NCBI GenBank assembly: GCA_013397865.1 | Contig: VZTI01002070.1 | Location: 856 to 64,855, forward strand | Direction of reading: 5' to 3' | Source of the DNA: Struthidea cinerea | Lineage: Eukaryota; Chordata; Aves; Passeriformes; Corcoracidae | Length of the DNA stretch: 64,000 bases | Shown here: positions 9,171-21,000 of the stretch, piece after piece | Layout of the letters: each line of letters starts with the position of its first letter | Numbering within the stretch: the first letter of the stretch is position 1 | Position numbers and translations under genes: made by a program | The notes under the pieces: generated by a model | What the model saw: the letters and a program-made list of their open reading frames with translations, nothing else | The model's database searches: none | Told to the model about the DNA's origin: nothing

Positions 9171-12100
9171 TGTGTATTTACATGGCCTTAAAGTTAAATA
9201 AAAAGGTCCCCTCCATTAAAAAGAAAATACTACCAGTTTGGGGGCACTTTAGTGGTCTTGAAATGAGTTCATTAATGCTATTTTGTTATTGTTAATCCAT
9301 CTAAAACTACAAAGGAGAAGAAAAGGTATTTTCTTTCAGAGGATGAAGGATACCTCACATGCAAAGGCATTTAAAGCATTTACGTTTCCAACTGTGCCAT
9401 TGACAGTGATAAATGGTTAGTTTGTTCCTCCCACAAATTTGCTGGTGACACAGGACACAAACACAGGCTCATATCAAAACTGAAAAGAATGATTCACAAC
9501 AGACAAACCCTGATATTCAGCCCTTTCTCTTTCCCTTGAACAACGGAAGAGTCTAGAAAACTCTGCACAAAATTCACATCTGCACAAAGTATTTCTCTCC
9601 AAAGACAGCACTCAGCAGCAAAGCACCACATTTGCAAAACTTTCTTCCACTTGCCTGATTTGCTTTGTTTTTATTGCCAAATGGTACCCCCAAGAGTGAC
9701 TTTTTATAAGCTCAGACTGAGCCAGTGTGCAGTCAGAGGTCAGAGCTGTGAGGTACCTGATCTACGCATGAAAGCAGCACTGATATTTAACTGAAAGTTT
9801 ACTGAAGCTTTTGAAGAACACCCATGAAGGTATTTCAATTTAATGTGATTTGCATGCTAATTCCATCAGCTCAGTGACAAAGCAAAGATAGTGTCATCTG
9901 GAATATTCGGAGTATTGTGACAAATCTTTAGATATTTACACTGTTTTCCATTGTTTTGTCTCTAGAGTTTCTTCACTGCTGTGAACCTACACCAATTAAG
10001 CTAATTGAGAATATCACCATGCATTTGGTGCAAGATTATCTTAGAGAAAGAAAACTGAAATATTTAAAAGGTATAAATAAATTTGCATTCATATCAGTAA
10101 TTTGGGGGTGGGAGAGGAGGGTTACTAGGAGGGTTACTGTTTGATTGGTCCATGAAAATCATCTTAGAATCAAGGGCTGATATGTTACAAATGCACCTAG
10201 CCATTGCTTCACTAGAATACAGCAACTGCTGTGCTTATGACAAAAAGGATTAATGGCAGATTTTGTGCTGAAGATGATGCAGTTGAGGAAGGAAAGCCTA
10301 ATTCCTTTAAATTGGCTATCTCAATGATTCCTATCTAATTTAGCATACACACGCTTTTAATATTTATAATGCTCCTGCACTGAGTTTTACAGCACCTTTC
10401 CTGTAGTCACGCGAACTGCACATTTATGTATTGTCTGTGTGCCTACTGTGCCAGCAGATGATGAAGCATTAAGCAGGGTGTTCTGCCAAGGTTTGGCAGA
10501 GTGGTGGTACAAATCATAAAAGGTAAACACGTCACAGAAAACAAGCACAGGAACCTCTTTTTCAAATCTCAAAATGCATGTTTGAGAACATCAGAAATGA
10601 GCAAGGCTTTCCTGCTATAGTTATGTTACTATTTTTTCAGCACTACAAAAGACAGCAAAGGACAGACAAACAGCACTACTCTGTTTTTCATATTATCTTA
10701 CATGCAAATATACTTTAAACTTAGCACATAATCTATAGATGCTCCATTAACAAGAAACTATGCATGAAATACTGCAGACTTTATTTTAAGGTAGATACAA
10801 AAGCGATAGAAACTGAAAAGGCCATAATGGAAGGTCCCTTCAAAATTCTACTAAGAACTTGATTTTTTCATGTTAATATTCCCATTGTGTTGACCCTTAT
10901 TATGCAGAAAAAAAGTCTTTTTCAGCAAATTGTTCTCTTTGTGAATTGTTATGAAATTTCACTTACCAAAAAACATTTCAACCAAATAAATTATATCTAA
11001 TTTCTTCCAGATTATATTGCCATCTGAAAGACACCAATATGTGTGAATGAGATTATAAATTGTCCACTCTGTTTTTCAATTTTTCTCTCTTTGCATTTGA
11101 GGATTCAGAAACACCATGTTCACCTCTGAAGAAAATGAAGGAACATACAAAATACAAACAATGAACATTTTAAAATCTCTTAGGCGGAGCCAAGTATAAA
11201 TTGAATAGTGCAAAGCTATAATAGGGCTGTGTTTTCCTTCACAAACAAGGCATTTATTATTATTATTAGGTTTTAATCTACTTATACACAATTGCATTAT
11301 ATAATAATCATATTATCATTGCATAGATATTAAAAAACTGGTAAACAGCAATAACATAGATTGACATTTAATCATTAAAAACACCAAGCAAAGCCAAAAT
11401 CAGGGTTGTCAGCACTGCACTGCCTAGCTGCCCTCCTGCTCTCCCTTTCAGACACACGACATGACATACTATTTTTGCCTCACCTCAAAAGATGAAAGAC
11501 TAACTGAAAACAGCGAGGCATAGCTGACAACTCCATTGGGTTTTTTCCAGCTTACTGCTCTGCTGCTTTTTGGCAGTACTGAGGTTTTTGTCCAACATTC
11601 TCTGGACATGTAGGAGTCAGAATGAAACACTATTTTTCAACAATGAATTTCAGAGAGCTTTTCAAAACAGAGTCAATATAGCCTTTTTAATTCAAAAGGC
11701 ATTTTCAGCTTTTCAGAAGTTTGGGCGATACAATCATAAATGGAGAGATTTCATAAATCAAAAGGAAGTAGCATTAGTGTATAATTAGAATGGAATAGAT
11801 TTGATGGAAAAAGCTACTGGTGCAACTCTACTTTTACAAATTATAGTTCATATACATAAGCCTAAGGATCCACACATATCTGCTTCTTTTTTTGTTGTTG
11901 ATATTAAACAAAATCCGCAGTACTCTAAGATGTGGTTACATAGTCTTCTGTGAGTCCTAGAGAAGACAAAAGTCTGGGCTGTAGGAAGAGTAATTAAGCC
12001 TAACTGATCTGCACATAAGCTTAGTTTCAACACATGCAAAATATTACTTGAAGCTTTGGGATATGAAGCTAATAGCCCAATTTGTCATATCTACCATGAA

Positions 12101-15100
12101 TTATGATATATAAAATGCATTGGGGGAAAATATTCAGCTTGATTTTATTACCTTCACCGTTTCAGTTGAAATGCCTACATATATCAGCCCATCTAGCTCT
12201 CAGTCATTTGCTAGACAGTTTTATTTGCCATCCTTTGCTCAAAGAAAACCTACATGAAAGCTCAACAAAAACTACACAAAATACATAGAGCTCTGCATGA
12301 ATTCGACATTGCCCATCACCAAAGAACAAGCAACTGCTGTCAGCAAGGTTGCTCACTTACAGACATCAGAAAAGCCACACTGACAGCTTCCAGTGGCTAC
12401 CGATGTTGGCTTAGTGCAGCAGACCCTTCCGTTTAAGGAGAGTAATCAGAGGAGCAGGAGGCCATCTCCCTCATCTGCCACTGCACAGAAAGGGAGGAGC
12501 CAATGAGAAGCTTTGTAGCTGACCTGCTTAAAGCAGACCTGTTCAGAGTACAGAAATACGGGAAGAGCTCTGCGTGTAAAAGCTTATATATATTCTGCCC
12601 ATGGAGAAACAGGTGAATTCTGCTGCCACAGCTGGAAATACCTCCAAAACACTCAACCTAAACCTTACCTGCAAATCTGCATGCTTTTGCCAAGGCAGGA
12701 ATGGTATGAGATGGGAGATGCACAAGCAGCTGCTAATGAGTGTTGTCTTCATTAAAGATCGAGGGGAGTTGTCTGTTTGCCATTTTAAACACAAAAAGAA
12801 AAAAAACAGGCTTCTTGTAGACCTATCTAAGTGTTTTATTTACTGGCACCAAAGCAGTGAAAGTCTGATGTCACATGTAACAACTTACCTTTGAGATAAA
12901 AAGGACATATGGCCTGATGGGGCTATAAAGCATAAAAACTTCTAATGCATCTAGAGTGGGTGTTCACAATGTCTTATAGTTCAGTGTCATATAAAGACAT
13001 TCATGGTACATCACAAAATCCTTTTAGATACTTGTGAGGGTCACGCTTAAAGACTACTGTGATTCTTCGTAGTAATGCAAATGTAATGTTTAATCAATAA
13101 AACAAAATCAAGTTGATACAAAGTGACATATATAACCATGTGAAGCTTATTATTGGTACTTTGAGGTATCAGTGTGTTTCAGACAGATATTGGATGTTGT
13201 TTCTTAGTTGAAATCCATGACAGCTACCACAACAAGGTGTGTTGCATGGAAAGACAAACTGTTAATACATTTTTCCTATCAAAATTATCTTTTTCATTAT
13301 TGCACAGATGGCAAGAAATCAGGATTAAAAGGTTGACACTTTTTTACATCTAGCTAAAAAAACCTTGTAGCTGTTATAAGTCTACAGGTTGTTACTGAAA
13401 CATGAAAATGCATCTTAAAATTCATTATGATCTTCTTAGGTCATTATAAAGTAGATAATTTGCATATATTTTATTCACCTACAATTACTCTGAAAGTAAG
13501 ATCTGTTTCTGCTTTTTTTTTTCCCCCCTTCCCTTTTGTTTTTGCAAGGAGAATGAAATATGGATTCCTTCATTTGGACACAGGAATGATGCAAAAGAAA
13601 TAAACAAGGCTTATAAATATGCTCCTAAAATATAAACTAGAGTCCTCTTCAATCTCTTGTAGTATTTTCCTTTAGCCAGAGACTCATACTATGGTTTGTG
13701 GCTCTCTTACTGAATTGAGACCTTATCAACAAAGGTGAGTGTTGCACACAGGCATTGGTATTTGGATCTAAGTTAATCTCCTGTATAAACTGAGGACAAA
13801 TTGCATAGTTACTTTGAAAGGAAGAAAAAGAGGCTTAGGACTCTAGATTATCTGCTCCACTAAGAACAAACAGCTCCCATGTGAAGAGGATTTGGTGAGA
13901 TAAGTGCTACAGAAGCACTGACTCAGAGCAGTCCAAGCAGGGGCTGACTCCACAACCCACCAAGAGAAAAGTTTACAAGCTATTTTTTTCATTGATACTC
14001 TTTCTTGATTATTCCTTGAGCCATGAGATTAACCACTGCTAACCAAAAGCTGCAGTCAATACTGGAGGCCAAGAGGTGCCACTACCTATTTACATTATTG
14101 CCAATAGTCTTCATCCCAAATGTGAGGCATCCCTACATAAAAAAAAAAAACAAGTGAAATTCCCCAAGTTCTGTTGGAAAGTTCTCTTGTCTTTTTCAGA
14201 AAGTTGACATATCACAACAGTACAGTAAGCATAAATGACACAACCATACTGACTTGAATCTGCAGGTAGCCTGGAGCAGGATATCTAAGCGTGTGGAGTA
14301 ATCACCCAGCTCACATTAATCACTGTCCTCATGAATCTGATTATCACCCTTCTCAAGGACACATAAGAGTTCACCATTTTTACTGCAGGACTATTACCTT
14401 ACTACAATAATCCAAATAGTGTTTTGTTTTCCTTCCCCTGCTGCCTGACAGAATCTGCTCTTGCTCTTTTTCATAAAAAGGAAAACCATGTTCCCCACAT
14501 TCCACTTTGCAGGTCAGCTTTATGGGGTGAAGACAACAAACTGTTGAAGCTTTCAACAAACGTCTGCCCTATCACAGTGCAGCTAGGAAGCTGGAGATGG
14601 CTGATTAAATAGCAATATCCAAAGAGATATCACAGCAGAATCTTCCCCTCTATGAAAGGAAAACAAAAAAAAACAAAATCAAAATAAGCCAGAAAAACTC
14701 AAGAACATTTTGGAACAGAAGTATCTGGAGTGTCTTGGAGCAGGTATTAGGCATAGGAGTAAGTAATACAGGATAATGAAGAACAGAGTATCTCGAAAAA
14801 GGCATTTCAAAGCACAACATGGTACGCCTCATAAACCTGCTATGCACTGCTGAATGGCTGGTGAGGTTTAACACCAACAGTCTCCCTAATGAAAATTATG
14901 CAAATTAGAAAAACTTAAATACTTACAATAGGCTAGAAATGGCAGGAGATTCAGGTAACACATCCATCCCTCAGTCTCATTTAAAAGTTCCCTCTGCAAC
15001 ACTTTGGTCTTTACTTACAAGCTGCTTGACACAACAAGACAACGAAGAAAACAGCAACCGAGGATGGGGCTGACTTAGAAATCCTAATGTGAGAGAATCT

Positions 15101-16569
15101 TAATGGCTTGGGAAAAAATTCCCTAAATTTAGAAAAAACCCTAAATTACCTGCCTTTTTCATTTTAGTAGCAGCTCTGTAACATAAAGAGTATGTTTAAA
15201 ACAGGAAAAAAAAAAGACCCAACAATGTACATAGCTCTCTGATTATCTGATCATTTCACTTACAAAGAAAGGAAATACTATTCCCCCACCAGCTCCTTTG
15301 GCTTTGGGGGGTTTTTTGGTCACACTATGAAAGAATGAAACTGTTTTAAAATGCTAGCAACAATGGCCATTTTAACAAAAAATACAGTATAGTATGAGTA
15401 ACAAGAATTACATTTTAAAAGCAAAGGCAATATGCTCCTCTTTTGAAAGTACAGTTATTTTAACTGTGGTCAAAAGCACATATAGGGCGCTCTCTAAGAA
15501 CTGAAGTTAGGAATTTTTTAAGAAAAAAATGCACAAACCACCCAAACAGCTGCACATATTTAACATGTGTCAGCAAAGAAAGTTCTAAATAAACTCACAA
15601 TATTCTGATCAAACAGGAACAGGCAACTGAACAGTCCATCATCTTGACGCCAGACACACCTTTTTTCTTCTTCCTTAGGAGAAAGTAACTATGTGGTTTT
15701 AATTGACAACTATATGCTCATAATATTTTTCTTGATACTTTAAAGTGTGAAGACTTCCATACTTTTATTTCCAAGCTGCCATTAGAAAATACTTTTAAAA
15801 GCCTGCAACACTTGCTTCGTACTAGTTTCTTATCTAATTCACTCAGAATACTCATTAATTTTGCAAAAGAACATGTAGTTAATAAACTACAAATTTAAAG
15901 AGAATTTTTTATGTAACCTCTATGATTTACCTAATACTCTGGACCTAATTCACAGAAAGCACCTTTAGTAAAATTTTTACGTACAGAAGGAGCATTTCTC
16001 AGGGAGAAGATTTCTGCTCCGTGAGCTGTCAGTCTGAATTAGGTTAGATATGGTGTGGTGACTGTGAAACACAAGTTTGTGCTTAAGAGAAAGAAGATAG
16101 GTCCAAAATAAAGTTACTGCTTTTATGCCAACTGAGGTACACTCCACAGGGGAACTGCACAATGTAAGGGTAGGAAGAAAACATTTGTCATTTTATGGAC
16201 CTTCTTCTCCTTTTAGGACTTTGTTTTAGCAGACAGAAGCAACTCTGCAGCCAGCTTGTATTACCTCAGATTCTGTGACACATCTGTAACAACACGTCAA
16301 CCACAGAGATTTTGTCTTAGAGCTGTTTCAGTGTCCAGCTCATGCCTACTTCTTTTTTCTTTGGTTGGGTGGCTGCGAGTTTTTTTGAAGTGGCAGAAAA
16401 CCATTGTTTTAAATACAGGTTTCAATAATAAAAAACCAAACAGTCTGAGTTCACCTGAGGGATGATATACCAATATGCTAAGGCACTGCAAATTACCCCT
16501 CCTCCAAAAGGATTTGCTAAGTATGGAAACAGATTCTTCCTCTGACAACTCCTACTTGAATTCCAGACC
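9171..16569. other. Long low-GC stretch without recognised genes or repeats
   Basis: Ordinary AT-rich sequence. Items noted inside: a POU-octamer-like motif at 9848-9861, an inverted repeat pair at 11405-11413 and 11523-11531, and a polypyrimidine run near 13510-13530. ORFs are all below 100 residues and show no family motifs. Confidence 0.65.
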
Positions 16570-17850
16570 CTGAAGTCTTCCTAAAGAAAACATCCACAGC
16601 CTTTCCCTCCTCCAGTAAGCAGGTCACCCTTTCATAGAAGGAGATCAGGTTGGTTAAGCAGGAGCATCCTTTCATAAGCCCATTCTGGCTGAGCCTGATC
16701 CCCTGGTTCTCCTGCATGTGCCACATGATGGTACTCAGGATCATCTGCTCCATGACTTTGTCTGCCACTGAGGTCAGGCTGACAGGCCTGTACTTTCCTG
16801 AATCCTCTTTCCAACCCTTTCTGTGGATGGGTGTCTCTTCCAGTCAAATGGCACCTCTCCAGTTAGCCAGGACTGCTGGTCAGTGGTGGAAAGTGGCTCA
16901 GTGAGCACACCCGCCAGCATCCTCAGATTCTTGGGTGAATCCCATCCTGCACCATAGACTTGTGCAGGTCTAAATGGTGCACCAGGCAGGGAACCATTTC
17001 CTCCTGAATTGTGGGGTCCTCATCCTGCACCCTGTCCCTGTCTTCCACCCCAGGGGGGGTTTGGTACCCCCAGAACAACTGGTCTTTCTATTAAAGACTG
17101 AAGCAAAGACGGCATTGAGCACCTCAGCCTTTGTCACTGTGCTTCCTGGAGATTCTCCTTACCCCTAATTTTGTTGCCAATGTATTTATAGGAACATCTT
17201 TTTATTATCAGAGGACAGCCTGCTCCAATGCCTTTAAGATTTCCTTCTTGAAGAATGTCCTGCCTTCCTGGATTCCATTGCGCTCCAGGACTGCCTCCCA
17301 AAGGACTCTCTCAACCAGTCTCCTAAAGAGGCCAAAGTGTGGAAGTCCAACTTCTGCTGACCCTCCTCTTTAATTCTCCAAGAATTAAATCTATCATTTT
17401 GTGATCTTGTGCCCAAGACTGCCTCCAACCATCACATCACCAGCCAGTTCTCTGTTCACAGACAACAGACGCAGCAGGGTATCCTCCCTAGTTGCCTCTC
17501 TCATCAACAGTGTCAGGAAGTTATCTCTCACATGCTCCAGGAATGCCCTAGACTGTTTGCTCTCTGCTGTGTGCTATTTCCGGCAGATATCTGGTAAGCT
17601 GAAGTTCCCCAAGAGAGCAAGGACCAGCAATTGTGAGACTTCTCCCAGCTGTTTACAGAGCATTTCATCTGCCTGTCCACCTGGTTGAGTGGTCTGTAGC
17701 AGACTCTGACCATGGTATCTGACCATTCCTCCGGAGTCTTATCCAATAGACACTTAAGCACATCATCAAAAAGCTCTAGACAATCAAAACATTCCTTAAC
17801 ACAGAGTTAGTCCACTGCCTCTCCTTCCATGCCTTTCCCTGAAACAGCAG
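16570..17850 (-). mobile_element. CR1 LINE ORF2 fragment (endonuclease to early RT), inactivated
   Basis: CR1 (jockey-like non-LTR retrotransposon) ORF2 debris read on the minus strand. Reading from 17850 downwards, an endonuclease-like part comes first; the frame at 17528-17761 contains VRVCYRPLNQ, matching the CR1 VGVCYRPP.Q motif. A linker follows, then the start of the reverse transcriptase; the frame at 16517-16768 contains KVMEQMILSTIMWHM and CLTNLISFYERVT, typical of CR1 RT. The protein is a target-primed retrotransposition enzyme in live elements. Here it is broken by stops and frame changes into pieces under 100 residues. Relative to remembered full copies, a few hundred bases appear deleted near 17190-17215. 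The catalytic FADD region, the rest of RT and the 3' UTR are absent. Confidence 0.85.
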
Positions 17851-17905
17851 ACCAAAGGACCTTGCTAGCACACTGAACCTTCACTGAGTTGTTGCTCACT
17901 TGTAT

Positions 17906-18020
17906 GACACAGAAACAGCACCACTGAGACCAGAAGGGACTTCTGGAGATCATCTATGCCGAGACACTGCTCAAAACAGGGTCAGTTACACTGCAATTGA
18001 ATGCAACCATCCTGTAAACT
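17906..18020 (-). mobile_element. Probable CR1 3'-UTR tail, degraded
   Basis: The plus-strand text CAGAAGGGACTTCTGGAGATC-like followed by ATCTATGCCGA and CAAAACAGGGTCA resembles the CR1 tail seen antisense (GGAAGGGACCTCTGGAGATCATCTAGTCC...AAGCAGGGTCA). In minus-strand order this tail lies 5' of the CR1 ORF fragment at 16570-17850, so it must be a separate insertion. The terminal octamer repeat is not preserved. Confidence 0.45.
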
Positions 18021-21000
18021 TGCAAAGCCTCAGATGTCTATTCAGTAATTTTAGAACACTTGCAAGTGGTAGCATTAAAAATTCTGTGGTGTTGCCTAAA
18101 GTTAATAGCTTAAATTCTTCTGTTATTCCTGCAAGTGTTGTGTTATTATCTAGCAGAACATTATGAACTTACAGTTAAAACTGTTACATTTTTGTAGAAA
18201 AAGCTAAGATGTTTTGTAAATAGCTTTGCTTGGTTTAAATAATAGTTCCTTTTAATTAGAGGGTGTAATGTGTGCCATAGCATAAGTAAAACACATTATT
18301 TAAGCTTTCACCTTTTCATTGATGTAAGAAAAACCTAATTAAACAACAGTAAACATTCTAAAAATGCACAGTACAGTGAAAAAATATGTTTACTGATGAA
18401 CACTAAGTAACAAAACATTAAACAGATGATAATGAATGGGAGATAGTTTTAGTTTTATGCCTGCAGGAGCTGGAGTTCTAAAAAAATTTGCACTTTTACT
18501 TGGACAAATATTTATTTATTTCTTGCACAGCTGTTTATCTTTAAAAAAAGAATATTTTAACTCACTGCAAATTTCAAAATAATGTTAAATGTGGTATTGA
18601 TTTTCTCTTCTGTCCAAATCCAATGCCTAGAATCTGTCCAAAACCAAAGCACTTGTTCTATGTAAAAAAGGTAATGCAAATCACACCACTAAGATTTTTA
18701 TATAGTGCTATTTCCCTGATGCTGAAGGGCCTGAAGAACTTTAACCATGTCAATGGTAGCTCAATCTTGCTGCTGTTTCACTTGAAGACTTTGAAAAGGT
18801 TACCATGGGGACTTAACTAAGAATAGCATTAGATCAATTATAAAGTTTGGAAAATGTCAGTTAGGAAGTACTTCTTGAGGCAGGCAAGCTGGAATTTACT
18901 TCAAGAAAAAACAGGGAGGAAAAACATAGATGCATTCATTCATTTACTTCCCAACATAAAAGAAATCCAGTTCATTAAGCAAATTTCATTCATACAAAAT
19001 GCTACTAATTTATCTGTTGTTTTCTTTTTTTTTTTTTTTCCTGCACATTTAATAAAGACTCCTTGTTTCCTTTCTTACAATTTCTTTGAGACTGAAGCTC
19101 TTTGTTACTTGGGTGATTACACAAATTTTCTCTTCAATGCCTTGAAGCTTAAGGGAAAAAAGCACTGATTGACTATGAAAAGCACACTGATGCTGTATCT
19201 TCAGGAAAACATCAAGACCTTAAATTTCACTTCATATGAGACACAGAGCTTACAGAAAGTTGCAGGGTATATCCCACAAGAAAAACCAGCAATAATTAGT
19301 AACTGCTGTGAGCAGATCTTGGTACAGCATTTCAGCAAACTTTAACACCTTCGATGCCTGCAGTCTGATAACATGCATGCAAAATATTTCTGTATCACTG
19401 TGCAATCTGGCAACAAATCAGCAGCTTTTAGTCTGGGGTTGTGTACTAAACCCTCTCTCTCTCAAAACCTTTGAATAGTTTGTGCTAGAAATCCTTTCCT
19501 ATCATGTATTTCCATTCCCAAGAAAAGTTCCTTTCAAAGTCACTGTTAATGCCACCTATTGAGAAACGTCTATACTAACTTGTTAGAGCTGTTTTTATTA
19601 GTGCTGTAATGACAAAAATTATTATTATTTCCAACTGAAATGGGGAAACAGAACTCCAGGAGATGTATATGCTACTGAGAACATGCAAGTGTTGCACAAG
19701 AACAAAAGCCAGTTTATTTATATAAACACAGCAATGTTTGTTCATGTCTAGTTTAATCCTAAGAAAAGGAGACAGTAAGCCTGTCACTTGCTCTAGGTTT
19801 AATTGGACTGATGTTCAAACATCTTTATCAACTTTGTAGTGCAGATTTTGATGTGAAGCTTTGCCAATATTCTGCTAATTGATTTTCAAAATAATGCGGT
19901 TAATAAAAAGACAGAAGTTTGTGCTACAGTAAGGTGCTTAAATACAGACACAGCCATTCACTTTTCCTGTGTCAGTAAGAGGACTGAGAACTGCAGTGTT
20001 GACAGATCTCTTCAATTTCTTGTCAAGAAATGAACTGTATTTCGTTTTCTGTTCCCTGAAGTTTAATATTTCTTTCTAGAATGCTGTTTCACCTTACTTT
20101 ATTAATGAATAAAATTTCATGAGTGGAACCTGTCTACAAATTGCTACAGTCAGGAATTAACCTGTGGCAGTGTGGAGAACAAACAACAGTTGCACTCAAT
20201 CACCTTTATGTTTTCATTACACTTATCTGAACTTCTAATGTTATCTCTAGGTCTAATGATAACTATTGACTTGAAAAATACATTTCTTGTTTGTCAAGAG
20301 CCAAAAAACAGCTGCATTTAGCATTTTGATAAGATAGTATCCATCATTGTGTATATGCACCTTTTCCTGTTCTTGTCTAAGACTTTTATTTTTGCTTCAA
20401 TAGCAATCACAGCAAAAAGAAAATAAGCAGACATATACCCATGCAAACTTGGATATATGTATAACATGGAGGTTAATACATCTTCAAATACTGTGAGTGA
20501 TACTTGTCGTTTCTAGTCAAATGATTAAATCTACTACTCAAGAAAGCCTGTGATATGAAATCTTTCTCAATTAGCATTTTTTTGTGTGTAAAAATATTAA
20601 ACATTAGATAATATAGTTTTGAAAATGTGTTTGGAATACTATGAAATGAGGAACATGTTCTCTTTAGAAAAATCCGGTGCATATTTCCAACTGAACAGTC
20701 TAAGCAAGACAAAATTACATAGCCATGGCAGCTTTGAGTTAGTACCCAAGAGAAAACCCCAGAGTGACACAGCAACAAAGGAAGAGAAGTTACAGATGTT
20801 ACATGAGTGGATAAGCACAGGCAAAACAGTGCATAAAAAGCTAAAGATGAGACTGGGAATCTAAGTGCCCAAATATTAACAGCATTTCTTCCAAACAAGC
20901 ACTCATTTTGAAATTTATTAAAAGGGGAACAAGATCTGTCACCACTAACCAGCCAGGAAAACGTAGCAACACCTTGCTGTGAAGGAAAGACCCCCAATAT

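Noticed and set aside
8811..9201. Three overlapping plus-strand frames of 75-100 codons
   Set aside because: They sit in a degraded GC-rich LTR fragment; overlapping frames in all phases are typical of such sequence.
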